Shown piece after piece: positions 48,901 to 59,738 of a stretch of 64,000 nt of DNA. The notes beneath the pieces were generated by a model. The model was not told where the DNA came from. It saw only the letters and a list, made by a program, of their open reading frames with translations, and made no database searches. The stretch spans positions 7,688,001 through 7,752,000 of the forward strand of contig NC_088323.1 in NCBI RefSeq assembly GCF_910592395.1, given 5' to 3'. Numbering within the stretch: position 1 is the stretch's first letter; each line of letters opens with the position of its first letter. The position numbers and the translations under genes were made by a program. Origin of the DNA: Lineus longissimus. Its lineage: Eukaryota > Nemertea > Pilidiophora > Heteronemertea > Lineidae.

Positions 48901-51900
48901 CTACAGGTCAAGCCTTACTGCGGGTTTTATAACTCGTCCTGAACGCGACACTTTAGGCACAAGCGCAGGCGCTTCACTAGCGACATTTGGTTGCGGAGCG
49001 GTCGGTTGCGGATCAATTGCGATCGGTTCAGGCAAATCATCGGGTTCGCTTTGGTCAACTGGTCCACTGATGCCAGCTGCTGTTTGACAGTATTCCTGAC
49101 ACAACTCCAGACTATGGAGTCTTTGAACAGATCTACTCAATACCCCCTTTGCGGTCCTAAGTGACACGCTGCGAACCACGCCATCACAACCAGGGTGTAA
49201 CTCAGTAATAACTGCCATAGGCCACTGCAATCTACGCAAGTTGTCCTCCCTGATCAATACCAGTGAACCTACCTCCAACTTACCCTTGTTCCTGAATTTA
49301 ATCACAGCATGAGGCAAGCTTCTCAAATACTCAGCGCTCCATACAGACCAGAATTGCTGGAGACGCAATTGCTGCAATACTGCCCTACCATTCAGATCAT
49401 CTGTAGTCACCACAGGCTCAGTGTCAGACAGGTCATAACTTCCTGGTTGGAAACTGGAACTCCTGCCAATTAGAAAATGAGATGGTGTGAGTGGGTTGGC
49501 CGACTCCAATGTGTCGCCAACGAATGTCAACGGTCTCGAGTTCACACAGGCCTCTATTTCCAGGAGATCGGCTTCCAATTCAGACTTGGTGAGAGATGAT
49601 CTCCCCACAGACTTCTTCAGACCAGATTTTACAGAGCGTACAAGGCGTTCCCACCAACCCCCCCACCAGGGGGAGCGGGCAACAATGAATCTCCATTTGG
49701 GACAGAGATGACCGTAGACCTCCCGTAGCTTGTACTTAGCAGCAAGGAAAGTTTTCGCGTTATCTGAGAATATAACAGATGGCAATCCACGCCTCGCAGC
49801 AAACTTGCGAATGGCTAGCAAGAAATCTTGTAGCGACATTGAGTCGGTGAGCTCCAAATGCAATGCTCTCACTACTGCACAAGTACAGAGAAGAACATAC
49901 TTTTTCTTCCCAGGCTGATCACTACAGTAGAGAGGCCCAAAATAATCCAAACCTGTGACAGTAAATGGAGGTGCCTCCTTGACTCGGAGGGCTGGTAGGG
50001 GAGCAACAGGACGGTTACATGCCGCTGCATCAAATCGCTGACAAGGGACACATTCCCTTTTGACTTCTTTTACCAATCTTCGGGCCCCAACAATCCAATA
50101 ACAAGTCCTGACATTGGATAAGAGAGAGCCTACCCCAGCATGTTTTAGGAAGACATGTCTACCCCTAACCATAATCTTGGTAAGATGATGGGTGGGCAAT
50201 ATGATAGGATGCTTCTCCAGATACGACAGACTCGACAACTGAAGCCTCCCTTGGATCCTGAGATAACCATCCTCACTCAAGAAAGGGGACAACTGAGCGA
50301 TGCTTGAGGACTTTGGAATACATCCTCCCTTTTCCAAAGCTGCAAACTCAGGAGCATAAGTATGCTGTTGCAAACATTGAAACAACTTGTCCTTGGCCAC
50401 AGTCAATTCATCCACAGAGAGAGGACCCACCTTGGATTGACCTACTTTATGCAATCTCAGATTTTCAATAAACCTGAGGACATAACCTGTGATACGCAGT
50501 GTCTTCTCGAATGAACTCCATCTCTCAACAGGAATGGCAAAATCTGGAGGAGAGGATCCAACTACCAAACAGGTCGATACCATTTCTTCTGGTATGCCAG
50601 CCTCCAATGGGAGCTTCACTTTGTCATCTGAAAGAACAAGATCCTTGGAGAGCCAAGAAGGACCTTCCAGCCATAACTTGCTAGTTATCAAATCCTTGGC
50701 TAACAATCCCCGAGAGACCAAATCTGCAGGATTATCTGCGCTTTCGACGTGAGACCAATGAGAGGGGTCTGTAAGCTCTTGTATTTCAGAGACCCGATTC
50801 CCCACGAAGGCCTTAAACTTGGATGCATTAGTCCTTATCCAGGCAAGAACAATGGTAGAATCTGACCAACAGTAGTACACTGTCTTCTGAAGATCTAACT
50901 TTAATGCTTTAGCAACAAAGTTCAACAGTCTTGCAGCCAAGAGAGCGCCTAACAATTCTAGTCTAGGCAGGGTGACCCTTTTCAATGGGGATACTTTACC
51001 CTTTGAAGTAACCAGAGACACCTTGTAACCACCATGTCCATCTGGGAGTCTCACATAGACATTGGCCCCATAGGCCTTCATTGAGGCGTCACTGAACACG
51101 TGTAACTCCAGTTTGTTTACACTTTCCTTCCAAGTTGTGCCAGGGAAGAAACAACGTGGAATTCTCCAACTCTGCAGTGTCACAATACCACTTACCCATG
51201 ATACAAACCTATCACGCATTTCATCAGGAAGGGCCTCATCCCAACCTAACCCGAGAGTCCAAACCTCTTGGAACAGGATTTTGGCAAGCATCACGAAGGG
51301 GCTAAGGAATCCCAGCGGGTCGAAAAGTCTGGAAGTGAAACTGAGAACTGTACGCTTTGAACAAAACAACTCAGAAATAGAGGGCGTCTCTACTCCATCA
51401 AATGAGAAACAATCCTCTAAGGCAAACCATTTCATGCCTAACACCTTGACTGAGTCATCCTGTAGGTGCTTTGATCCAAGGTCTTGGCTGAACTTACCGA
51501 CCAAAACTCGACTGTTAGAATGACATTTTGCCAATGTCATTCCGGCCTTGTCAAATATCTGGGATCCATTATCAAACAGATCACAGCTGTCATCATCTGT
51601 GTCTGCTCCAGTGAGCCAATCATCAACAAAGAGATTCTCCTCCAACTCTTCTCTAGCCAAAGAAAGAGGGTAAGTAGCTAGATGGTGTTTTATGGTAGCG
51701 TTGAGCAAGAAGGGACTGCTTTTGTTACCAAAGGGTACCCGTAGAAACTTCATCGTCCGAACAGTGCCATTACAATCCCACAGGAATCTATGCACTGACT
51801 GGTCCTGCTCCCGAACACCAATCTGCAGGAAGGCTTTAGAAACATCAGCAGTAAGCGCCACCTGCCACCTACGGAATCTAATCAAAATTTCTATAAGACT

Positions 51901-54417
51901 GGGCATCAGTGATGGCCCAGTTTCCATGCAGTCGTTGAGTGATACCTGGTTGTATCCTGTTGCTGAGGCATCAAATACGGGCCTAACCTTTGAACTCAGG
52001 CTAGTCTCCCTGACTACAGGACGGTGTGGTAAGTAGAATACTGGACCAATGCCTTCCTCCTCTTTTACTTCCTCAATGATGCCAAGGTTTTCATAGTTAT
52101 GAAAGACAGCATCATACTGGTCCTGGAGGTTATGATCCCTGTCTAGTCTACGCGACAAATAGGCTAGGCGCTTCCTAGCCAACATCTCGTTGTTTAGCAG
52201 CACGCCCGGCCTAAAATCACTCCTCCATGGAAGAGCTACTTCGTACCTACCCCGTACAAACCTTATAGATTCTTTAAACCTTACATGTACCGGATCCGGA
52301 GGCACGGTCTCCTTCTTCATTATCCCAATGGATTCCAGCTCCCAAAAACTTCTCACCGTCTGGTCTGTGACACCTTGAGAATGAGAATCTAAACAAAGAA
52401 GCTGATGAGAAAGGTTACGCGAGTTTGGGGTCAATGACTTGGGTACTTTAGGGTTTTTTAAGCAACCAGATAAAACCCACCCAAAGATGGTTTCTTGAGC
52501 CACCGGACCATCTGGGTGTCTTTTGAGGCCAGGTTTCATGAAATCCCAATAGGTGTCAATCCCTATTAGAATATCAATGGATCGTTGCCCTGCCTCAACA
52601 CCATGAAACTCGACACCCTCACCAAATGAATTTAACACGCTTTGAGGAACCTGGGGCCTTTGTAATGGGGTACAAATCAAGGGGACCTCCACAGCATTTA
52701 TGGTTTCAACATGTACTGCACCTTTTGCAGCATTGGACAACTCTAGATTGTAGACGTTATGCAGTTGACCCTTGGCCGAAGTCCCACCCCCAAAAGCCGC
52801 AAAACAGATCGGCTCTGACGATACCCATTCTGGCTTAACTCGTTTCACCAGCGAACTGGAGACATACGAACGATCTGACCCGCTGTCAAACAGTAGGGTG
52901 GCATCAGTATACCCTTGGCTGCCACGAACCCGCACAGTTGCCAATGGAAGAATCGTGCGCAAATCTCCTGTTGAATTTGACAAACTAGAATTTGACACAA
53001 ATTGACCGTGCACATTATTGGCGCTAGAATTCGACACGAATGAACCTGACACATTATCAGCGCGCGCAGATTGTGACACATTGCCAACGTTAGAAGTTCC
53101 ATTTTCAGCGCCAGAAGAGCGTTCGGTAGTGGCAGCATTCCTCGGCCTTGAAGTTGAATTCCTCGATCCTTGTTTTTCACACAGCAGATGGTGGTGTCCA
53201 GCTCCACATTTTGAACATTTTTCGTTACACTGACGGGCGAAATGACTCCCCAAGCATTTGAAGCAAAGTTTCGAATTGCGTACTTTCTCCTTTCGCTCAG
53301 AAACAGAACCACATCTCGTTATTTCCCAGCACTTGTGCGCTGGATGCGATGGTTTTTTACAATGTCCGCACCCGTTCTTGCTGGACAACTGCAAAGCGGC
53401 GATCGTTGCTACAGGAGCTTCAAACGTTTTCTCCTCTGTGTTTGACTTTCCAATTTCCTTAAAGGAATCTGCAGTGTCCCTCCGGCGTATATCGGTTTTC
53501 AGAAAGTCCAAAAGAAAGTCAAGATCATCTTCATGACCTTCTCCATCTCTTGCCCACTCCAAGCGTACCTCGCTTGGGAGGCAAGAGAGTACTACTGGTG
53601 TCAAAAACACCCCATACTGTTCGCCAGTAATGTCCAAAGCCTCCAAACTGCGGACATGGGCCTGCACTTCGTCGTACAATTTTGATAATTGGCCCGCACG
53701 ACACTTGGTCCCAGCGTTTGGCCTAGTGCTCATTCGTAACAGTCCCTGAATGTGGGCAAACGCGATTTTTTCCCGTCTCCCGTACCTGTCTTCCAGTATT
53801 TGGCGGGCATCGTCGTAATGTGAATTTGTGATTGAAAGTCCAGCGATGGCCGCCTTGGCCTCGCCTTCCAAAAGCGAATCCAAATACGTAAACTTACTGA
53901 TTACAGGAATGTCCGTCTTGTCAACCAAAGCGTTAAACTTGTCCCAGAAGGACTGCCATTGTGTAACGTCGCCCCTGAATTTGGGCAGTTCAATCTTAGG
54001 CAACCTCACAAGCTTTGATGCATTGTAGCTGTTATCGGAATCATGACTTCGTGAGTCCCAGTTATCCTCCACGTCAGTCTTGCTGACAGCGCCAACAGCA
54101 CTGCCTGTCTGGACACCTTTCCTGACACGGAGAGTCTCAATTCGGATCACACTGATCCTATCCAAAAATGTACCAGCTTCGTCGATACAATTTAACAGTT
54201 CTTCCTCATTCGGACAATGAGCTTCAACGTCGCTCTGTGCCTTCCTGAACGAAGCCAACCGTAAATCTAACTCTGAAAGGCCCTCCTCGAAGATCGCGTC
54301 ATCGACAGCGCCGCCTGGCCCAATGTCTTTGCGTTCTTTCAGAGCTTTCTCGAGGTTTTTGATCGCCCTCGTAACCCAGCCTTTTGTGGCCGATCTGCGC
54401 TGCACAGCAGCCTGCAT
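48901..54417 (-). CDS. BEL/Pao Gag-Pol polyprotein, intact
   Basis: This is one 1838-residue frame. Domains run in the usual BEL/Pao order. A Gag-like DUF1759 region starts near residue 139 (LPKIELPKFRGD). Cysteine knuckles follow between about 350 and 420 (CGHCKKPSHPAHKC, CFKCLGSHFARQC). An aspartic protease has LFDSGSDRSYV near 505. The reverse transcriptase has VRPVFDASATGYN, LTADVSKAFLQIGV and the active-site LFVDDW. RNase H has VFSDAS, RLELLGA and WSDST. The integrase has a Cys/His zinc region (CVPCQRF), LDYFGP, FSDNAKTF and WWGGWWERLV. A C-terminal DUF5641-like end follows. No stop or frameshift is seen, so it may be able to move. The start ATG at 54417 lies about 50 bases inside the 5' LTR. 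Confidence 0.95.
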   Translation of the reverse strand: MQAAVQRRSATKGWVTRAIKNLEKALKERKDIGPGGAVDDAIFEEGLSELDLRLASFRKAQSDVEAHCPNEEELLNCIDEAGTFLDRISVIRIETLRVRKGVQTGSAVGAVSKTDVEDNWDSRSHDSDNSYNASKLVRLPKIELPKFRGDVTQWQSFWDKFNALVDKTDIPVISKFTYLDSLLEGEAKAAIAGLSITNSHYDDARQILEDRYGRREKIAFAHIQGLLRMSTRPNAGTKCRAGQLSKLYDEVQAHVRSLEALDITGEQYGVFLTPVVLSCLPSEVRLEWARDGEGHEDDLDFLLDFLKTDIRRRDTADSFKEIGKSNTEEKTFEAPVATIAALQLSSKNGCGHCKKPSHPAHKCWEITRCGSVSERKEKVRNSKLCFKCLGSHFARQCNEKCSKCGAGHHHLLCEKQGSRNSTSRPRNAATTERSSGAENGTSNVGNVSQSARADNVSGSFVSNSSANNVHGQFVSNSSLSNSTGDLRTILPLATVRVRGSQGYTDATLLFDSGSDRSYVSSSLVKRVKPEWVSSEPICFAAFGGGTSAKGQLHNVYNLELSNAAKGAVHVETINAVEVPLICTPLQRPQVPQSVLNSFGEGVEFHGVEAGQRSIDILIGIDTYWDFMKPGLKRHPDGPVAQETIFGWVLSGCLKNPKVPKSLTPNSRNLSHQLLCLDSHSQGVTDQTVRSFWELESIGIMKKETVPPDPVHVRFKESIRFVRGRYEVALPWRSDFRPGVLLNNEMLARKRLAYLSRRLDRDHNLQDQYDAVFHNYENLGIIEEVKEEEGIGPVFYLPHRPVVRETSLSSKVRPVFDASATGYNQVSLNDCMETGPSLMPSLIEILIRFRRWQVALTADVSKAFLQIGVREQDQSVHRFLWDCNGTVRTMKFLRVPFGNKSSPFLLNATIKHHLATYPLSLAREELEENLFVDDWLTGADTDDDSCDLFDNGSQIFDKAGMTLAKCHSNSRVLVGKFSQDLGSKHLQDDSVKVLGMKWFALEDCFSFDGVETPSISELFCSKRTVLSFTSRLFDPLGFLSPFVMLAKILFQEVWTLGLGWDEALPDEMRDRFVSWVSGIVTLQSWRIPRCFFPGTTWKESVNKLELHVFSDASMKAYGANVYVRLPDGHGGYKVSLVTSKGKVSPLKRVTLPRLELLGALLAARLLNFVAKALKLDLQKTVYYCWSDSTIVLAWIRTNASKFKAFVGNRVSEIQELTDPSHWSHVESADNPADLVSRGLLAKDLITSKLWLEGPSWLSKDLVLSDDKVKLPLEAGIPEEMVSTCLVVGSSPPDFAIPVERWSSFEKTLRITGYVLRFIENLRLHKVGQSKVGPLSVDELTVAKDKLFQCLQQHTYAPEFAALEKGGCIPKSSSIAQLSPFLSEDGYLRIQGRLQLSSLSYLEKHPIILPTHHLTKIMVRGRHVFLKHAGVGSLLSNVRTCYWIVGARRLVKEVKRECVPCQRFDAAACNRPVAPLPALRVKEAPPFTVTGLDYFGPLYCSDQPGKKKYVLLCTCAVVRALHLELTDSMSLQDFLLAIRKFAARRGLPSVIFSDNAKTFLAAKYKLREVYGHLCPKWRFIVARSPWWGGWWERLVRSVKSGLKKSVGRSSLTKSELEADLLEIEACVNSRPLTFVGDTLESANPLTPSHFLIGRSSSFQPGSYDLSDTEPVVTTDDLNGRAVLQQLRLQQFWSVWSAEYLRSLPHAVIKFRNKGKLEVGSLVLIREDNLRRLQWPMAVITELHPGCDGVVRSVSLRTAKGVLSRSVQRLHSLELCQEYCQTAAGISGPVDQSEPDDLPEPIAIDPQPTAPQPNVASEAPALVPKVSRSGRVIKPAVRLDL

Positions 54418-54447
54418 TGTACACCTCTTCGTTGTATACCTATTTAT

Positions 54448-54465
54448 CCCGGTGTTTCGGCACCA
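54448..54465 (-). promoter_or_regulatory. Primer-binding site
   Basis: TGGTGCCGAAACACCGGG begins five bases after the 5' LTR on the element strand. It starts with TGG, as a tRNA 3' end complement should. The tRNA species was not identified. Confidence 0.7.
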
Positions 54466-54470
54466 TTTAA

Positions 54471-54642
54471 TGTGGGGGAAGCCACACTAAGGCTATAAAG
54501 CCACCCTTATTGCTCCGGAATAACGTGAACAAATCGGTTCGTTTCCTTGTATAAAACCATGTGCGTTTATTATGACAAAAAACACAAGAACATTTATGCG
54601 ACTACAATTATACAGGGTGTAACAATACTGCTGTCTGCAACA
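54471..54642 (-). repeat. BEL/Pao 5' LTR
   Basis: This 172-base partner of 48106-48277 shows no difference that I could find. It should hold the element's promoter. Confidence 0.92.
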
Positions 54643-54647
54643 ATTAC
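54643..54647. repeat. Target-site duplication ATTAC, right
   Basis: This is the second copy of the 5-base duplication. After it, the gag frame of the older element resumes. Confidence 0.85.
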
Positions 54648-56520
54648 CAAAGCGTGGATAGATCGGGTAACAACTGGAGCTGGAATCAAAGCATCTGAAC
54701 CGAAGAAGTTGCAGGAATTTGAAAAGCTGTGTTGAAGTGTTCAGGACAAGCTGAAGGAGATCGACACCAACAAATCTCTTTGCTTGATGGTGGAACGTTT
54801 GCCACCACATCTGCAACACAGATGGAGACGTCGTGCAGTAGATACCGCTCAGAGAACCGGGAGCTACCCTACTGTTGAAGAGTTTGAAAAGTTTGTGTCA
54901 GCAGAAGCAGTGGAATCTAACGACCCCCTCTATGGCACATTGGCAAATAGTAGCAGTAGAAAATAAATAGGGAAAAGAGTGGCAGTGAGAGGCCGATCCG
55001 AAGGACAATGCTGATGCAGGGCCCATACTCACAGGCCAAGGAGACGAACAACTCTAGATGGGACAAACGTGATGCCAGGTTTGAGAAAGGGAACATTCAG
55101 GACCGAAAGAGGGGTGAGCAATGCCCAGTCTGCTGCAAGGGATACAATGGACTATGGGTGTGTGAGACTTTCAAGTCCATGTCACCCAATGAACGGTGGA
55201 TAGCCGCAAAAGTGAAGAAGAAAGCCTGCTACTGATGTCATGGCACATAGGGGACAGTTTTGTGAGGAGTCGGACGTGCGGTATAAAAGGATGCAAGGAC
55301 AGCCACAATCGTCTACTCCATGGTGGAAAGTTACCAGTTTCGAGATCAGAGGACAATCAGAGTCAAGAGCATGAAAAACCAGAACAGAGATCTTATTGTG
55401 TCACCCTAGCCACTGGTAGTGGTGGGACGGGTAAACGGGAGATGACAGCCCTGAGGACGGTACCGGTTATTCTGAAGAACCAAGGTCGACGGCTAAAAGT
55501 CAATGCCCTCCTCGACGATGGCAGTCCCGCTACCTATGTCAACGCGGATGTAGCAGCAGAATTAGGCGTCAGCGGCCAGGTGTCAGAGGCGAAGGTCAAT
55601 GTGCTAAATGGTCAAGTTTGCCACCATGCCTGTCGAGTTTGGGATGGAAAGCTTAAGTGGTAAAGTTAACATGGTGATGAACGCTACAACAGTCGAAAAC
55701 ATCACAGGAGACCTGCACGCAGAAGATCGGAATCGGCACGCTCAACACTATCCACATCTGAAGACTATAAAGTTTCTCAAGGCGGGAAAGAGAACCTCAG
55801 TCGATCAGATTACCCGGAGCTGCACCAGAGCTTAGAAGACGTGGATGGAGAGACAGGTCAATCCAGTGCACGCTTGGTAAAGCTCGGTTGGACATGCATT
55901 GGACCAGTGCCAACTAAGAAGAGTGAACAATCAACTCACTTTGCCTTCTGTGTGCAATCAGGAGTCCTCCAAGAGATCAACGTCACTATGCAGCGCTTTT
56001 GGGAAGTGGAGAATTTAGGAGTAGAGGTGAAGAGTAACCCGCTGACGGAGGCTGAGCGCAAGTGGCCTTGGACATGGTCAAGAACATGATGGAATACCAC
56101 GAAAAAGAGAAGCGACACCAAGTTGCAGTTCCATGGCGAGGGAATTACCTACCATTGCCGGACAATGAGGATACTGCAATAGATCGTCTTAAGTCAACAG
56201 AGCGGAGACTGATGAAAACTCCCGATCCAAACACACCGAAGACATATTCCGACACCACAGATCAGTATCTTGAAAAGGGGTAAATCCGAAAGGTTTTAAA
56301 GGAAGACATCAAATCACCAGGGTCGAGGTGGTTCTTGCCACATTTTCCAGTAGTCCGCATGGTTAAAGCAACAACTATAAGTGCGAATTGTCTTCGATGC
56401 ATCGGCGAAGTCGGGAGGAGTCGCATTGAATAGCAACATTTTCCAAGGTCCTAAGCTTCAACGGGGACTGGTTGATGTACTGTACTCCTACGTTTTAGAC
56501 ATCATCCTGTAGCAGTTGTA
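54648..56520 (+). pseudogene. Older BEL/Pao-like element: gag end, zinc knuckle, protease and RT start
   Basis: The reading continues the gag of 47744-48105 (KAWIDRVTTGAG, MVERLPPHLQHRWRR). A decayed Cys knuckle region with CPVCCKGYNG lies near 55120, and an aspartic protease with LLDDGSPATYVN near 55505-55540. RT lead-in sequence follows at 55841-56280, and RT itself with VFDASA and a FRHHPVAVVCDI block ends near 56520. There are several stops and shifts (for example near 54735, 55233, 55660 and 56281). Its orientation is opposite to the inserted element. Confidence 0.75.
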
Positions 56521-56526
56521 TGTGAC

Positions 56527-56753
56527 ATATTAAAATAGTTTTGGCCAATGGGAACCATCGTTTCATTGGCGCGCGCAACTCCATTGTATTGTGGGCGTGC
56601 AGGGGAGTGAGCGTGGCATTGTGTTAAGTGTGCAGAGTTCAACAGTCAACCCTCTGCCTATTATCCGCTGAACAATGACTCTTCCGACCCACAATGCAGC
56701 TGCGCGCGCCAATGAAACGATGGTTCCCATTGGCCAAAAGTATTTTAATACGG
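56527..56753. mobile_element. Foldback element interrupting the older RT
   Basis: The left arm (about 56529-56597) and right arm (about 56687-56750) are inverted copies built on TTGGCCAATGGGAACCATCG and GCGCGCGC words. Directly after it are short tandem words of AATACGGAAGT. The older RT breaks off at its left edge. Confidence 0.7.
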
Positions 56754-56799
56754 AAGTGACCGATTCTAATACGGAAGTAGAAGTTTTCAATACGGAAGT

Positions 56800-57152
56800 G
56801 GAATATATAAGCACATATAAAGCGGCATTCTGATTGGCTGATTTTATGTCCATATAAAATGGGAATTTATGTGGTGATAAATTCGTCCGGTATAATTTAT
56901 GTGTAGATATAATCTAATTTATATGGACATAAAATACCAATATATCTCCACATAAAATAATTTATATGGACATAAAATCGGGTTTTAATGTGGACATAAA
57001 ATTGAATTTATGTGGACATAAAATGGAATTTATGTGTATATAAAATGAATTATTGTGCATATAAAGAAATTCATTCTGATTGGTCGGAATATATATGGAC
57101 ATAAAATATGAATATATATCCACATAAAATAACAATATATAAGGATATAAAA
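56800..57152. repeat. Array of palindromic TTTATGTGGACATAAA-like words
   Basis: About a dozen degenerate copies of ATTTATATGGACATAAAAT, in both orientations because the word is nearly its own complement, are spaced by 15-40 bases. CTGATTGG words appear near both ends of the array. No coding region is present. Confidence 0.75.
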
Positions 57153-57394
57153 TACGAACTGTGTCCACTCTGGCTTGCCATATACGCCAACTACGGAAAT
57201 ACGTACTGAATTACCGTTGAGTAACTAGACCTACTCCAACTGACGACTGACCTGCAAAAACCATACGAGTACGAGTGGGTTATATAGTCTCCCTTTAAAG
57301 GGGTGGCCGTTCGTTAAGTGGGGTGGGTTGGGGGGGGGGGGGAGGAGTTAGATTTATCACTCACTCGAACACGTGTGCATAGTTTCAACATACT

Positions 57395-58465
57395 GTTGTG
57401 TGAGAGACCCTTATTGGCGACTTTGTGTAACTTTATCTTGCCTACCTAGCTGTTGCCTATAGTTTACCATTAAAGGGGGACTATGTAGGAGCAGGGGGTC
57501 AAATTGGCCAACTTTAGCTGACTTATAAACAGAGTAAGGGCATTAGGTCTTATTTGATTCATCACTGAATGTATCCCTGTTACAGGCGTGACTAGGTTAA
57601 ACTGTGAGAGGTGAGAGACTCACTGGCTACTTTGTGTAACTCTATGTTGCCTACCAAGATGCTGCCTATAGTGCCCCTTTAATGGACATGTCTCGAATCT
57701 TATGCATTCTTTAGGGAAGGTGAATCACTAGGCTTCCCAAGCCAACAAGCTTGGGAATTCTTCTTCTTATCTTCAATATTGTGATCATTATTATACATTG
57801 TATATTATTATTATAATCGACGCGCCCGCCTGACCTTTGAAGACTATACTGACTTTCAAATGACTGTAATACGTCTACGATGTATAAGCCTGGGCCCATA
57901 TTGCTATTCATGAAATCCCATCAAACAATAGAACAGGGCCCGGTTGTTGAAAAGAATTTCATTGATGTTAAGTTAAATATCAACGTTAAATTCCTTAACT
58001 TGGCGTTAGCTAACTTGGCGTTAAATTTGGGTTGTTCAAAACAACGTTAGGGTAAACTAACGCTAATGTTAGTAAATATTGCATCTTGGTTCACTGATGT
58101 TAGTTGCCATGGTAGGTATAGGTAATCAAGTTAAAGATAACGTTAGATTTTACTTAGGGTTTTAGGTAAGTTAAATCTAACGTTAAAGATAACGCCAATG
58201 TTAGGCTAATATTGTTTGAACAACTCAAAATAAAACTTGACGTTATCTTAACGCCAAGTCAGGAATTTTAACGTTAAGTTATCTTTAAAAATGTATTTCT
58301 TCTTTTAAACAACCAGGCCCAGGACTTTTAAATAGTGGACTATATTTACTTTCACACCAGTGTCACAGTCTTCATAGTGTTTAAAGGGACGCTATAGGCA
58401 GCAGCTATGTAGGCAAAATAAAGTTACACGAAGTAGCCAATAGGGGTCTCTCACCTCTCACAGGA
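57395..58465. repeat. Three copies of a GAGAGACCC...TGCTGCCTATAG repeat
   Basis: Plus-strand copies are at about 57400-57478 and 57605-57692, and an inverted copy at about 58383-58465. All share a core of GCTACTTTGTGTAACTTTAT-like sequence, then TTGCCTAC, then GCCTATAG and CCCTTTA. They surround the foldback at 57936-58320. Confidence 0.6.
57936..58320. mobile_element. Foldback MITE with GGGCCYGGTTGTT ends
   Basis: The ends GGGCCCGGTTGTTGAAAAG and the complement GGGCCTGGTTGTTTAAAAG enclose an AT-rich body. The body is full of AACGTTA and TTGGCGTTA words in both orientations. No transposase is present. Confidence 0.75.
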
Positions 58466-59020
58466 CGTCGAAACTATTCACACATGAGACAATACACCTA
58501 TAGGCAAGATGAGCCCGTCAGGTATTTGAAATCACTGAACCTTTGTCGAACAATAGGGCGGGACCTTTAAAACAGGTCACAATATTTACTTTCACATCAG
58601 TGTACCAAATAGGCCTTCAATGCATAAGCGTACATGCCGTACAGGACCTTTACCGGGGACAAGTCTCTGTACAACACTAATTCGCAATAATAGGTCTCCG
58701 ATCTATACTTTCTCCGCAGTGACAGTATTGTGATAACAATAATGGTGTGATAAGATCTCTCATGACAAACGGTTGGACACGGATGTATAGCGGCTTAATA
58801 ATAGCCCTGCTTTTTGCGAATGCCATTAACAAGTAATAAATACTCGTAAATCCCGTCAGGCAACAACGCAGTATACCAACATGCCATCTATAATTGGTAG
58901 GTGTAACCACAACTCTCAAGTGTCTGTGGTCTGATGGTCTGTTTTGATATCGTCATTATGATCGCTCCACCTGTTCGCGTGGTGGCGTGGTGGTCGCGTG
59001 GTGCCCGTGGTGGCGTGGTG
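58321..59020. other. No gene recognised
   Basis: Beyond the inverted copy at 58383-58465 I see only short ORFs. GTGGCGTGGTGG-type short repeats lie at about 58978-59024 next to the RT relic. Confidence 0.4.
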
Positions 59021-59260
59021 CAAATACCGCCTGCCGTCTTCGACCCCATGGGATTCATATCACCATTCATAATTCGTGGAAAAATACTCCTACAAAAGTT
59101 CTGGGTCGCCGGAGTCGTTTGGGACGTTCCAATCGAGGGTGAGATTGCAGAGGAGGACAGGAGTTGGTTTGAGGAGTTGCCAAAGTTAGCACGGGTCAGT
59201 GTGCCGAGATGTTTGGGAACCGATACTTCTTATGGGACAATTCTTGAGCATGCACAGTAG
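59021..59260 (+). pseudogene. Older BEL/Pao-like element: late RT fragment
   Basis: The frame contains VFDPMGFISPFIIRGKILLQ, the conserved block at the end of the BEL/Pao RT region, followed by VVWDVPI and EELPKLARVSVPRC. It shares orientation and superfamily with 54648-56520 and ends at a stop at 59258. About 230 RT residues that should lie between are missing. It may be the same copy, cut by insertions and a deletion, or an independent fragment. Confidence 0.7.
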
Positions 59261-59738
59261 GTGCTCGCCATTAAGTTGGTCTTGGTATAATGTTTGAAAA
59301 TTTTTGGTGTTCGGTATCATTCGAGCTTCCAGGCTTGGTAAAATTTCGAGGGCAAAAAACTCAAACAAAAGCCGCAACGACAGCCTATTTTTGTATTAAA
59401 GATTGAAATAGTCGTCAGTTGGCTTTCTCAAGGTGATGATCGAGTAGATGTGTATGAATTTTTTTTTCACCATCCTTGTTAATCTTGAAGTTATAAGGCA
59501 TAAAGGTGAAATTTTTAAAATTTGCGTTAACACACAGGGTGTCTCTTGCATTGTGCTGCATCAGTCTATGCATGACTGTATGTCTAGACGACGTTGAAAC
59601 TTAGCCAGATGTATTCTACAAGTGAAAAGCTATTCAGAAATGTATAGGTTTGTGTGAGAGTATTAGGTAATGCTAAGTCTACAGCCGCTGGAACAGGGGT
59701 ATGCATGAAATAACGTCGAGGCAGCTAGACCTGGCTTC
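59261..59738. other. No gene recognised
   Basis: No conserved frame or repeat ends are visible in this stretch. Confidence 0.35.

Larger units (their letters stand above)
48106..54642 (-). mobile_element. Full-length BEL/Pao LTR retrotransposon
   Basis: Paired 172-base LTRs, a 5-base target duplication (ATTAC), a primer-binding site, one intact Gag-Pol frame and a purine tract together show a complete 6.5-kb element. The apparent LTR identity implies a recent insertion. It is inserted into the gag of an older element of the same superfamily that runs the other way. About 600 bases lie between the end of the ORF (48901) and the 3' LTR; I see no envelope gene there. Confidence 0.92.

Noticed and set aside
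49000-54100. Many plus-strand ORFs of 60-136 codons
   Set aside because: They are antisense shadows of the intact BEL/Pao Gag-Pol frame.
56800-57152. CRISPR-like repeat array
   Set aside because: The context is an animal genome, the words are degenerate, spacing is irregular and there are no spacers of constant length.
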